37,942 bases of DNA from Microcaldota archaeon. GTDB taxonomy: Archaea > Micrarchaeota > Micrarchaeia > Micrarchaeales > CABMGC01. This document shows, one piece after another, positions 6,454 to 14,685 of this stretch. Where the stretch lies: contig JAJZND010000024.1 in the NCBI GenBank assembly GCA_021848025.1, positions 1-37,942 of the forward strand, given 5' to 3'. Made by a program: the position numbers and the translations under genes. Numbering within the stretch: position 1 is the stretch's first letter; the number at the start of each line of letters is the position of its first letter. The notes below the pieces were generated by a model that had not been told where the DNA came from, made no database searches, and saw nothing but the letters and a program-made list of their open reading frames with translations.

Positions 6454-8283
6454 ATGGCAAAAATAATAGGAATAGATTTAGGAACCAGCAACTCAGCGGC
6501 AGCTGTACTGGAAGGAGGCAGGCCGGTGCTGATACCCAGCGCGGAAGGAACTTCGCTTTACGGCAAGTCATTCCCAAGCTACATAGCATTCACAAAGGAC
6601 GGACAGCGCCTGATAGGAGAACCTGCAAAGAGGCAGGCAGTTGCAAATCCGGAAGGCACGGTGAACGCTTTCAAGAGGAAGATGGGTACAACATACAAGT
6701 ACTCAATATTCGGAAAGGAATACACGCCACAAGAACTCTCGGCCATGATACTGCAGAAGATAAAGAAGGATGCAGAGGCATTCCTGGGAGAGGAGGTGAA
6801 GCAGGCAGTGATAACCGTGCCTGCCTATTTCAATGACAACCAGAGGCAGGCAACAAAAGATGCCGGAGAGATAGCGGGGCTTGAAGTGGTAAGGCTTGTG
6901 AACGAGCCCACTGCCGCATCGCTAGCATACGGCGTGGATAAAAACAACAAGGAAATGAAGATACTTGTGTATGACTTCGGAGGCGGAACCCTAGATGTTA
7001 CTATCATGGAGTTCGGCAACGGCGTATTCGAAGTAAAATCAACAAGCGGAGACACCCAGCTAGGAGGCACAGACATGGATATCGCGGTCACAGACTTCCT
7101 AATCAAAGAGGTAAACAAGCTGGGCGTTGACGTGACAAAGGACAACCAGGCGATGCAAAGGATAAGGGAAGCAGCAGAGAAGGCAAAGATAGAGCTTTCC
7201 ACCACCTTGTCAAGCGAGATAAATCTGCCATTCATAGCGATGGGGCAGGGCAACAAGCCGGTTAACTTCACATATTCGCTGACCAGAGCGAAGCTTGAGG
7301 ACATAGTGCTTCCAATAGTCGAAAGGACGACAAAGCCGGTCATGCAGGCGCTCAAGGATGCAAAACTCGAGCCTAGCGCGATAGACAAGGTAATACTGGT
7401 AGGAGGACCTACGCGCATGCCCATAGTGCAGAGGTATGTGGAGCAGCTTCTCGGCAAGAAGATAGAAAGGGGCGTAGATCCTATGGAAGCAGTAGCGTTC
7501 GGCGCTGCCATACAGGCAGGAGTGCTTACCGGAGAGGTAAAGGACATAGTGCTGCTTGATGTAACTCCATTGTCGCTTGGCATAGAAACCCTCGGCGGCG
7601 TAACCACTGTACTTATAGAGAGAAATACTACAATACCAACAAAGAAATCACAAATCTTCAGCACAGCTGAGAACAATCAGACCACAGTCGACATAAATAT
7701 ACTGCAGGGAGAGAGAAAGATGGCCAGGGACAACATCGCACTGGGAAGGTTCCAGCTTACAGGCATAGCGCCTGCACCAAGAGGCCTTCCGCAGATAGAA
7801 GTGACTTTCGATATAGATGCAAACGGCATACTGCATGTTACTGCGAAGGACAAAGCTACGGGCAAGGAGCAGAGCATGCAGGTGGTTGCGCCTAATAAAA
7901 TGAGCAGGGACGATATAGATAAAAAGGTAAAGGAGGCGGAACAGCATGCAGAAGAAGACAAGGTCGAATTCGAAAAGGTGCAGATAAAGAACGATGCGGA
8001 GTCTTTGGCCTACACTACCGAGCGCACCCTGAAGGAGTTTAAGGACAAGATACCGAAAGAGGTGTATGAAAAGGTAGAAGAGGCAAGGAAGGAACTCGAA
8101 GACGCAATAAAGAAAGGAGACGCTGCGGATATAAAGGCCAAATCTGACGATCTGCAGGAAAAGCTAAAGGATATAGGCTCAAGCATATACGGAAGCCAGC
8201 AGCCAGGAGGTACTGAGGGAGGCACGCCTCCTCCGGGCCCGGATGATGGCACAGTCAATGCGGATTATAAGGTACAAAAATGA
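6454..8283 (+). CDS. dnaK: DnaK (Hsp70) chaperone
   Basis: This 609-residue Hsp70 starts with the phosphate-1 motif [13 protein letters not shown] and continues with [20 protein letters not shown], the phosphate-2 motif [13 protein letters not shown] and the adenosine motif [13 protein letters not shown]. The interdomain linker [13 protein letters not shown] (near residue 367) precedes the substrate-binding domain and helical lid. The C-terminus is short and proline/glycine-rich, lacking a eukaryotic EEVD ending. The protein binds exposed hydrophobic peptides in an ATP cycle controlled by DnaJ and GrpE, whose genes flank it. The start is ATG at 6454, with AGTG five bases upstream as a weak ribosome-binding site. 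Its stop overlaps dnaJ (ATGA). Confidence 0.97.
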   Translation: MAKIIGIDLGTSNSAAAVLEGGRPVLIPSAEGTSLYGKSFPSYIAFTKDGQRLIGEPAKRQAVANPEGTVNAFKRKMGTTYKYSIFGKEYTPQELSAMILQKIKKDAEAFLGEEVKQAVITVPAYFNDNQRQATKDAGEIAGLEVVRLVNEPTAASLAYGVDKNNKEMKILVYDFGGGTLDVTIMEFGNGVFEVKSTSGDTQLGGTDMDIAVTDFLIKEVNKLGVDVTKDNQAMQRIREAAEKAKIELSTTLSSEINLPFIAMGQGNKPVNFTYSLTRAKLEDIVLPIVERTTKPVMQALKDAKLEPSAIDKVILVGGPTRMPIVQRYVEQLLGKKIERGVDPMEAVAFGAAIQAGVLTGEVKDIVLLDVTPLSLGIETLGGVTTVLIERNTTIPTKKSQIFSTAENNQTTVDINILQGERKMARDNIALGRFQLTGIAPAPRGLPQIEVTFDIDANGILHVTAKDKATGKEQSMQVVAPNKMSRDDIDKKVKEAEQHAEEDKVEFEKVQIKNDAESLAYTTERTLKEFKDKIPKEVYEKVEEARKELEDAIKKGDAADIKAKSDDLQEKLKDIGSSIYGSQQPGGTEGGTPPPGPDDGTVNADYKVQK

Positions 8284-9401
8284 CCGATGACTATTACGGC
8301 GTGCTCGGAGTGCCAAAGGATGCCACGCAGGATCAGATAAAGAAAGCGTACAGGGAGCTGGCCCTCAAGCTCCATCCGGACAGGAACAAGAGCAAGGATG
8401 CAGAAGAGCAGTTCAAAAAGGTGAATGAGGCATATGCTGTGCTTGGCGACCCGGAAAAGAGGAAGCAGTATGACACGTATGGCCCTGCGGGCTTCGGCCA
8501 GAGATACAGCGAAGAAGATATCTTCCGCGGCTACAACTTCGAGGACATATTCAGGGACCTGGGCCTTAACATAAACTTCGGATCGGATTTCTCCAGCTCA
8601 GGGGACATATTCAGCAGCATGTTCGGCGGAGCCCGTGCGCAGAATAGGGGAAGAGACATACTCCACAACCTTACCATTACTCTGGAAGAGGTAGCCGAAG
8701 GCACTAAGAAGGAGATGTACATAAAGCACATCAAGCGCTGCCCGAAATGCAACGGAGCAGGCAACGAGCCCGGTTCAAGGATAATAAAGTGCCCAAAATG
8801 CAACGGCTCCGGAAGAATAAACAAAGTGGCGAATACCTTCTTCGGAAGAATGCAGGTAGTAACTACCTGCGACATGTGCGCAGGTTCAGGAAAGACATAC
8901 GAGAGGAAGTGCTCTGCATGTGGCGGCAGAGGCGGCGTGGTAGACACTGAGAAAGTCGAGGTGCAGATACCTCCGGGCGTAAGCGACGGGATGAGGCTAA
9001 GGCTTGAAGGCATGGGCGACTTTTCCCAATACGGCAGCGGCGACCTTTACATAGAAATAAGCACCAAAGAGCACAGGATATTCAGGAGGGACGGGGATGA
9101 CATCTACACAAATGTGCGCGTTCCTTTCCATACTGCCATACTTGGCGGGAACATAATAATACCTACACTGAAAGGCACGAAGGAGATCACCATAGATGAA
9201 GGGACTCAGCAGGGCAAGAAGATAGTGCTTAAGGGTGAGGGCATAAAGCGGTTCAGGTCAAATTCCAGGGGCGATGAGATAGTTAGCATAGAAATAGATA
9301 TACCTACACATCTTTCCAAGGAGGAAAAGGACATTATAAGCAGATTCAGGGAGCTTGACGAAAACACAAAAGGCGGAGGGAAAAAGTTCAGATTCTTCTA
9401 A
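8280..9401 (+). CDS. dnaJ: DnaJ (Hsp40) co-chaperone, type I
   Basis: This 373-residue protein has all type I DnaJ parts: a J domain with HPD (residues 1-70, [12 protein letters not shown]), a G/F-rich linker, a zinc domain with four CxxCxGxG repeats ([32 protein letters not shown]) and the C-terminal beta domains. It stimulates DnaK ATPase and delivers substrates. The ATG overlaps the dnaK stop by four bases, the tightest coupling in the operon. No cysteine of the zinc sites is missing. The gene ends 39 bases before the next gene, which has its own TATA box, so this is the likely end of the operon. Confidence 0.97.
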   Translation: MTDDYYGVLGVPKDATQDQIKKAYRELALKLHPDRNKSKDAEEQFKKVNEAYAVLGDPEKRKQYDTYGPAGFGQRYSEEDIFRGYNFEDIFRDLGLNINFGSDFSSSGDIFSSMFGGARAQNRGRDILHNLTITLEEVAEGTKKEMYIKHIKRCPKCNGAGNEPGSRIIKCPKCNGSGRINKVANTFFGRMQVVTTCDMCAGSGKTYERKCSACGGRGGVVDTEKVEVQIPPGVSDGMRLRLEGMGDFSQYGSGDLYIEISTKEHRIFRRDGDDIYTNVRVPFHTAILGGNIIIPTLKGTKEITIDEGTQQGKKIVLKGEGIKRFRSNSRGDEIVSIEIDIPTHLSKEEKDIISRFRELDENTKGGGKKFRFF

Positions 9402-9409
9402 TCATAAAT

Positions 9410-9423
9410 CTTAATATACTTTT
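9410..9423 (+). promoter_or_regulatory. TATA box for the tandem ThyX-like gene
   Basis: CTTAATATACTTTT is centred about 26 bases before the ATG at 9441, consistent with a leaderless transcript. No ribosome-binding site is visible in between. Confidence 0.5.
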
Positions 9424-9440
9424 ACAGGCTAAGTCAACTT

Positions 9441-11165
9441 ATGCCTTCTTCTGTACTGCAGTTTTCTGAAAATGCGGAGCCGCTCTATATAGAGAACTTT
9501 ACCGATGAGGAAAGCGCAGAGCTGGAAAAGGTAATGACTAACCCTGAAAGCAATATCTTCGCATGGAAGATAGGGGACAACCTGAATCCGGAGCAGGCAG
9601 GCGCCCTGCTTTCAAGGTACAGCAGGACAGCGCTTACCGGCAAAAGGCTCTTCTTAAAGGAGTTCCTGCCAAACAAAGACCGCGGCAGGGAATTTTTTGA
9701 GTCGTGGCTTGTAGATTACGGCGATGATTCAATACAGGAAATGGCCGGCGGAATACCGCTCTCATGCGAATTCGTCTCGAATCTTGCTGTAAAGGAGATA
9801 GAAGACAACAGGATAGGCTCATACATAGAGAAGTCCTCAAGATATGTCTTCTTCGACAAAAAGCTGCCGGACGACGAGTATATGTTTTACAAGGATCCAG
9901 ACATAATGGCTTCAAGGTATGCAGATGAATATGTCTCTCTCCTCCACAGCCTCTTCGAATCATACGTAAGGAATACGCCGTTGATGATTAAGTATATAAA
10001 AGAGAAGAATCCGTTCGAGATCCAGAGCTTCAGGATAGGCGATTCCACGCTAAAGGTCTCTGAATTAGACAAAGAGGCCGAAGAGAGATATGGAATATCT
10101 GCAGCAGACCTGGAAAGATCGTATGAGAACGCAGTAAAGGCCAATGCGCTTGATTTTGTAAGGGACTATCTGCCTATGGCCACGCTTACGCATGTGGGCA
10201 TAAGCATGAATGCCAGATCCTATGACGGAATGCTGAACAAGATGATGGCATCGCCGCTGGCCGAGGCAAGATGGATTGCAGGTTCAATCCATAAAGAACT
10301 TGAAAAGTTAGTTCCTTCCCTGGTCAAGAGGATTGGGGAGAAGCACGGCATAGAATACAGGAAATTCCTTTCAGAAAAGAACGCAGAAATAAGAGAGTAT
10401 ATAAGAAGCATAAGCAAAAACATCGACGCGAAGAAGGCAGCTCCGAACGGGGTAGCGCTTGTTGACTTCACAGGGAAGGGGGATAAAGACCCTAATGGCA
10501 GAGCGCAGGTAATACTTGCAGGCATGATAATTTACAGGTTCAGCGATGGCACTTCGGTCGATCAGTCAATAGAAGCGGCGCGCTCGATGAGTAGTGAGGA
10601 GAGGGAAGCCATAATAGCCAAGTACATAGGAAGGCGCGAGAACAGGAGACATAAACCAGGAAGGGCGTTCGAAAACATAGAATATCTCTTTGACCTTTCC
10701 GGAAGGGTTGGCATATACCGCGACATACAGCGGCACAGGATAGGTACGCAGGAGAGGCAGAACTTTACCGTAAAGCTGGGCTACGACACAAGGAAAGAGT
10801 ACAGAGAGATAGGCATAGAAGATGACTACGAGAGCAAGATGAAGGAGGTAATCTCGCTTTTCAATAAGCTTAGCGAGAAGCTCCCCTACCAGGCACAGTA
10901 CGTAGTGACATACGGCTTCTATATAAACTGGTACTATCGCATGAATGCGCGCGAGCTCTTCCATCTCTGCGAGCTGCGTTCAGGGTTCGGAGGCCATCCC
11001 GATTACAGGAAGATGGTGCAGGAGATGTACTTCAGGGTGAAGGATGTGCATCCTACTGTGGCAAACCACATGCGCTTCATGAACCTGCAGGATAAGCAGC
11101 TGGGAAGGCTTGAATCTGAAATAAGGATAGTCCAGAAGAAGAGAGCGCTCTCATCCGGCACCTAA
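9441..11165 (+). CDS. Tandem ThyX-like protein (two FAD-dependent thymidylate synthase folds)
   Basis: This 574-residue protein is about twice the length of ThyX and reads as two ThyX-like halves. The canonical motif is RHRxxSxNExSxRY. In the first half it appears as DNRIGSYIEKSSRY (residues 122-135), keeping the serine/RY end but not RH. In the second half it is RHRIGTQERQNF (431-442), keeping RHR but losing the rest. YRMNARELFHLCELR in the second half matches the ThyX helix that binds dUMP/FAD. ThyX makes dTMP from dUMP with methylene-folate and FAD. Whether this double form is catalytic is unknown. It overlaps the convergent glyA gene, which would supply methylene-folate, by four bases at the 3' ends. 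Confidence 0.8.
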   Translation: MPSSVLQFSENAEPLYIENFTDEESAELEKVMTNPESNIFAWKIGDNLNPEQAGALLSRYSRTALTGKRLFLKEFLPNKDRGREFFESWLVDYGDDSIQEMAGGIPLSCEFVSNLAVKEIEDNRIGSYIEKSSRYVFFDKKLPDDEYMFYKDPDIMASRYADEYVSLLHSLFESYVRNTPLMIKYIKEKNPFEIQSFRIGDSTLKVSELDKEAEERYGISAADLERSYENAVKANALDFVRDYLPMATLTHVGISMNARSYDGMLNKMMASPLAEARWIAGSIHKELEKLVPSLVKRIGEKHGIEYRKFLSEKNAEIREYIRSISKNIDAKKAAPNGVALVDFTGKGDKDPNGRAQVILAGMIIYRFSDGTSVDQSIEAARSMSSEEREAIIAKYIGRRENRRHKPGRAFENIEYLFDLSGRVGIYRDIQRHRIGTQERQNFTVKLGYDTRKEYREIGIEDDYESKMKEVISLFNKLSEKLPYQAQYVVTYGFYINWYYRMNARELFHLCELRSGFGGHPDYRKMVQEMYFRVKDVHPTVANHMRFMNLQDKQLGRLESEIRIVQKKRALSSGT

Positions 11166-12508
11166 AACTCAAAGCCGCTGTAAAGCGGAAACTTTCCGCA
11201 CAGCTCCAAGACCTTTTTCCTTATCTCCTGCAGATTTCTGTTTGCCTTTATTTCACTCCTGGAATCAGCAAGGTACTTCTGCCGTTCTTCTTTATTCTCA
11301 GGCATCTTATACCTTTTTATCTCATCAATTACCTCTGCGATCAGCTTCCCTATCTCCTCCATCTCATGCTCCTTCATGCCTCTGGTAGTCAGCGCCGGCG
11401 TGCCGATGCGCACCCCGCTTGGGTAGAAAGGATTTGAGGGATCATTAGGCACGGTATTCTTGTTTGCCGTTATCCCTGCAGCATCGAGCGCCTCCTGCGC
11501 GAAGATTCCCATGCCCTTGCCGATAGGGGAGAGGTCAATAAGTATCAGGTGGGTGTCGGTGCCTCCGGTAACAAGTGTTATCCCATTCTTAACAAGCGAC
11601 CTCGCCAGGGCATCGGCATTGCTTACAATCTGCTTCGCATATGCGGCAAACTCAGGTTTCGCAGCTTCCGCAAGCGCAACCGCTATGCCTGCAGTCACAT
11701 GATTATGCGGGCCGCCCTGCATTCCCGGTATTATAATCTTATCCATCTTGTCAGCAAGTTCCGGATCTTTCCCAAGCCCCTTCTCAGTAACCATTATCAT
11801 AGCACCTCTTGGCCCGCGCAGGGTCTTGTGCGTTGTAGTTGTGATTATATGCGCGTAAGGAACCGGGCTTTCATGGGCACCGCCTACCACCAGTCCGGAT
11901 ATGTGGGAGATATCTGCTGCCAAGTACGCCCCTGCACTGTCTGCTATTTCTCCAAACTCCCTGAAAGGAAATCTGCGCGGATACGCAGTATAACCTACCC
12001 AGATAAGCTTTGGCTTATTCTCAGCAACAAGCTTTTTTACCTCGTCAAAATCTATGTATCCATCCTTATTGACATGGTAAGGCACGCTCCTGAATACCTG
12101 GCCGGTTATGCTTGCCTTGAATCCGTGCGTAAGGTGGCCGCCGTCGCTGAGGTTGAGGCCCATTATCGTTTCGCCTGGCTTGCATACTGCAAAATAAACC
12201 GCGAGGTTTGCAGGAGAGCCGGAATACGGCTGTACGTTTGCGTACGGTACATTGAAGAGCTTTTTAGCCCGCTCAACCGCCAGTTTCTCTATCTCATCTA
12301 TGTACTCATTGCCCCCATAAAACCTATGCCCAGGGTAGCCTTCCGAGTACTTGTTGGTAAGGACAGAGCCCATCGCCTGCATAACCGCAAGGCTTGTAAA
12401 ATTTTCAGAAGGTATCATCTCAAGCCCGTTCCTCTGCCTTCCAAGCTCCTTCTTCATGAATTCATAAGTATCAGGATCAGCTGCCTTAAGCTGCTCGAAC
12501 CATTCCAC
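11162..12508 (-). CDS. glyA: Serine hydroxymethyltransferase
   Basis: This 448-residue PLP enzyme interconverts serine and glycine while loading one carbon on a tetrahydropterin. The family signature TTTTHKTLRGPRGA contains the Schiff-base lysine K228, and EMIPSENFTS and GYPGHRFYGG near the N-terminus are typical. The start is GTG at 12508; GGTG lies five bases before it, and the nearby ATG codons are out of frame. A shared TATA region (12539-12552) drives this gene and the divergent RimK-type gene. It is the natural source of methylene-folate for the neighbouring ThyX-like protein. In many archaea the carrier is a methanopterin rather than folate. Confidence 0.97.
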   Translation of the reverse strand: MEWFEQLKAADPDTYEFMKKELGRQRNGLEMIPSENFTSLAVMQAMGSVLTNKYSEGYPGHRFYGGNEYIDEIEKLAVERAKKLFNVPYANVQPYSGSPANLAVYFAVCKPGETIMGLNLSDGGHLTHGFKASITGQVFRSVPYHVNKDGYIDFDEVKKLVAENKPKLIWVGYTAYPRRFPFREFGEIADSAGAYLAADISHISGLVVGGAHESPVPYAHIITTTTHKTLRGPRGAMIMVTEKGLGKDPELADKMDKIIIPGMQGGPHNHVTAGIAVALAEAAKPEFAAYAKQIVSNADALARSLVKNGITLVTGGTDTHLILIDLSPIGKGMGIFAQEALDAAGITANKNTVPNDPSNPFYPSGVRIGTPALTTRGMKEHEMEEIGKLIAEVIDEIKRYKMPENKEERQKYLADSRSEIKANRNLQEIRKKVLELCGKFPLYSGFEF

Positions 12509-12538
12509 ATAAGCACCAAATCTATACTATCTCATACC

Positions 12539-12552
12539 TATATATAAATAGT
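12539..12552. promoter_or_regulatory. Bidirectional TATA element between glyA and the RimK-type gene
   Basis: CTATATATAAATAG reads as a TATA box in both directions and is the only one in the 72-base gap. Spacing predicts leaders of about 11 bases for glyA (minus) and about 10 for the RimK-type gene (plus). Confidence 0.6.
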
Positions 12553-12580
12553 TTTAATCCGCTGATGAAGTACGGATTAC

Positions 12581-13495
12581 ATGCAAATAGGGATTACCGG
12601 GGTGGAGATAGATTCACTCAACAAGGAAGTGGCTGACCTTACCAAATGCATAAAGGCGGAGGGGCACGAAGTCAAAATAATGTATTCAGACGCGCTAGGC
12701 ATGGAGATCGGCAAGCAAGGCGTGAAGATGTACCACGCACGTTCAAGACCGTCCGGGTCGGGATCAGACAAGGAGCTTCTGGATCCTGATGCTGTGCTGC
12801 TAAGGCACCTCGGAATAATCCGGGATTACGAGCAGTTCACATACAGGCTCTGGTGCATAAGGGCGCTTGAGCTTTCAGGCATAACTGTAATGAATCCGCT
12901 GATGAACTGGCTTATGGCCAGCGACAAGCTTGCCACATCAATAGTGCTTTCAAAGAACAAACTGCCGATACCAGATACTGCATCTACAGAGCAAATGTTC
13001 ATGGCGTATGAGTCAGCAAAGAAATTCAAGGTATCCGTGGTAAAACCGCTAAGAAGCGCGATGGGGTTTGGTGTTTTCAGAATCGACAACGCTGACATAG
13101 GCATGCATATCTTCAGCTACTTTACGAATCTCAGTAAGCCCATATACGTGCAGAAGTACCTGGCAAAAGAGGGTGGTGGCGATTACCGCGTTGTCGTAGT
13201 AGACGGAGAAGCAATAGGCGCTGAGTTCAGGAAAGGCATAAACTGGAAGAGCAACGTTTCGCAGGGCGCCAGACCGGTAAAAGCAAGGATGGACAAGGAA
13301 CTCAGCGAACTGGCTGTCAAAGCGGCAGAGGCGCTCGGCCTGGATTATGCAGGAATAGACATAGCGAAGACCAAAGAAGGCTACTGCATCCTTGAGACTA
13401 ACCCCACACTTTCATGGCAGGGCTTCAAGAGCGTTACAGGAATAAACCCTGCAGAGCATATAGTCAGGCATCTGATAAAGAAATCACGCTCCTGA
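12581..13495 (+). CDS. RimK-family ATP-grasp ligase
   Basis: This 304-residue protein has the RimK/LysX ATP-grasp pattern: an N-terminal pre-ATP-grasp domain, then VVKPLRSAMGFGVF (nucleotide-binding loop), YRVVVVDGEAIGAEFRKG, NWKSNVSQGARP, and the magnesium-binding end DYAGIDIAKTKEGYCILETN. The enzymes join an amino acid, usually glutamate, to a carboxyl group of a protein or cofactor. Possible roles include ribosomal protein S6 modification, amino-group-carrier lysine synthesis, or adding glutamate to F420 (CofF) or tetrahydromethanopterin (MptN). Its position next to glyA and a ThyX-like gene leans toward the pterin role, but sequence alone does not decide. The start ATG follows the shared promoter by about 30 bases. 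Confidence 0.85.
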   Translation: MQIGITGVEIDSLNKEVADLTKCIKAEGHEVKIMYSDALGMEIGKQGVKMYHARSRPSGSGSDKELLDPDAVLLRHLGIIRDYEQFTYRLWCIRALELSGITVMNPLMNWLMASDKLATSIVLSKNKLPIPDTASTEQMFMAYESAKKFKVSVVKPLRSAMGFGVFRIDNADIGMHIFSYFTNLSKPIYVQKYLAKEGGGDYRVVVVDGEAIGAEFRKGINWKSNVSQGARPVKARMDKELSELAVKAAEALGLDYAGIDIAKTKEGYCILETNPTLSWQGFKSVTGINPAEHIVRHLIKKSRS

Positions 13496-13543
13496 ATTTA
13501 CTACATTGAAACAACAATTCAACTGCAATATCAGCAGAGCATC

Positions 13544-14635
13544 TCACAGAGAAGGCGAGATGGTAACTGTTTCGCGAGAAACCTGCGAGAGCTTGGCAAG
13601 TATTGCAGCAAGCGAGAGCACGCCTAGCAATGCAGGCATCGCAATCATCCAGATGCTGAAAGGCTGGTAGAAGAGAAAAGCGATTGCTACTGAGAAGCTT
13701 ATAAACGCGAAGAGCGGCGGTATGGCTGGCAGGCCTACTTTATATCTTTTAAGCAGGAGCATGGTGGCAAGCAAGCCAACTGCAGATCCGAATATGATCA
13801 TCAGGCTGAGGAAGGCGTTCGCATAGACAAAATAGGCACCTGCGGCAACGGTAAGCGGCAGCATAATGTCACCATTGCCCAACATCACGCTTGAGACTGC
13901 CGGCATGTTGCCTTCGTCCACATATCTCTTCAGCACAGGATCCTCTATCTGCTTCCTGTTAAAATTCCTGAGCTCCTTCATGTCCTCCCTGCTCAGGCTT
14001 TCTTTAGGTATTATCTCCACATTTGATGAGCCTATCATAAAGGCCAGGTTCCTGCTTGACATCTGCTTCGCAAAAGGTATCATGAACTTAAACACGAAGA
14101 CTGCAAGATAATCATACACTGCGAAAAAGCCCAGTATTATATATAAGGTCCAGAATCCGAAGCTGACCCCTATATTCGCGCCCAGAAAGAGCCCAAGACC
14201 AACGCTGCTTATTATAGTCATTACATTCTTATTCATCTTACCTTTTTTCCAGAGGTAAAATAAAAGGACAGCAAGAAGCGCAGGCAGCGCCAGTTCGGCT
14301 ATCCCATCAAGGTAATTGTTAATATACGGCAGGAGCGAGACTATCACACTGAAGAAAAAGAAACCCCCAAGGAGGAGCATATATGCTTCAAGGGCAACGA
14401 AAAACAGCCCGCCGCGATAAGATCTGACAATCCACATTATAAAGACTATGACTACTGCAAATTCGAGCGCAAGAAAGAGTATGTAAGTGACAACCGAGCC
14501 GCCGCTTGGCTGCGCAGACTGGATCGCAGCCTGGGGCACATACGAAAAAATGGCAAAGGCAAGGCCGATAAACTGGGCGATCAGGAAAAGAACCCATACG
14601 CCTAGCATCTGCCTAGCCTCTATTCTCCTTTCCAA
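13544..14635 (-). CDS. Archaeal presenilin/signal-peptide-peptidase-like aspartyl protease
   Basis: This 363-residue multi-pass membrane protein has about nine hydrophobic segments and the two intramembrane aspartates of family A22: D175 in AVYDYLAVF and D256 in LGNGDIMLP (GxGD). The third motif, usually PAL, reads PAIP near residue 304. Members cleave within membrane-spanning helices, often remnant signal peptides, which would suit a cell exporting the many proteins encoded at 18.4-30.5 kb. The soluble loop of about 55 residues lies between the two aspartates, as in archaeal homologues. The start is TTG at 14635 with GGTG seven bases upstream; an ATG at 14608 behind GAGG is the alternative. 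Confidence 0.88.
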   Translation of the reverse strand: MERRIEARQMLGVWVLFLIAQFIGLAFAIFSYVPQAAIQSAQPSGGSVVTYILFLALEFAVVIVFIMWIVRSYRGGLFFVALEAYMLLLGGFFFFSVIVSLLPYINNYLDGIAELALPALLAVLLFYLWKKGKMNKNVMTIISSVGLGLFLGANIGVSFGFWTLYIILGFFAVYDYLAVFVFKFMIPFAKQMSSRNLAFMIGSSNVEIIPKESLSREDMKELRNFNRKQIEDPVLKRYVDEGNMPAVSSVMLGNGDIMLPLTVAAGAYFVYANAFLSLMIIFGSAVGLLATMLLLKRYKVGLPAIPPLFAFISFSVAIAFLFYQPFSIWMIAMPALLGVLSLAAILAKLSQVSRETVTISPSL

Positions 14636-14637
14636 TA

Positions 14638-14678
14638 ATAAGCACCAAATGTAATACCACGCTGTAGAATAAAAAGGT
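14638..14678 (-). promoter_or_regulatory. Promoter and short leader of the presenilin-like gene
   Basis: On the minus strand, ACCTTTTTATTC (14678-14667) is a TATA-like element. A start site about 26 bases on gives a leader of about 12 bases that contains GGTG. The 13-mer ATTTGGTGCTTAT (14650-14638) is identical to the glyA leader at 12521-12509. Confidence 0.5.
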
Positions 14679-14685
14679 ATTCTGC

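Noticed and set aside
6825-7676. 283-residue open frame antisense to dnaK
   Set aside because: It is Ser/Thr/Pro-rich, has no recognisable domain and lies wholly opposite a strongly conserved Hsp70; it is a codon-usage shadow.
11549-12547. 332-residue open frame antisense to glyA
   Set aside because: It lies opposite nearly the entire SHMT gene and runs through its promoter; its composition is unlike that of any real protein here.
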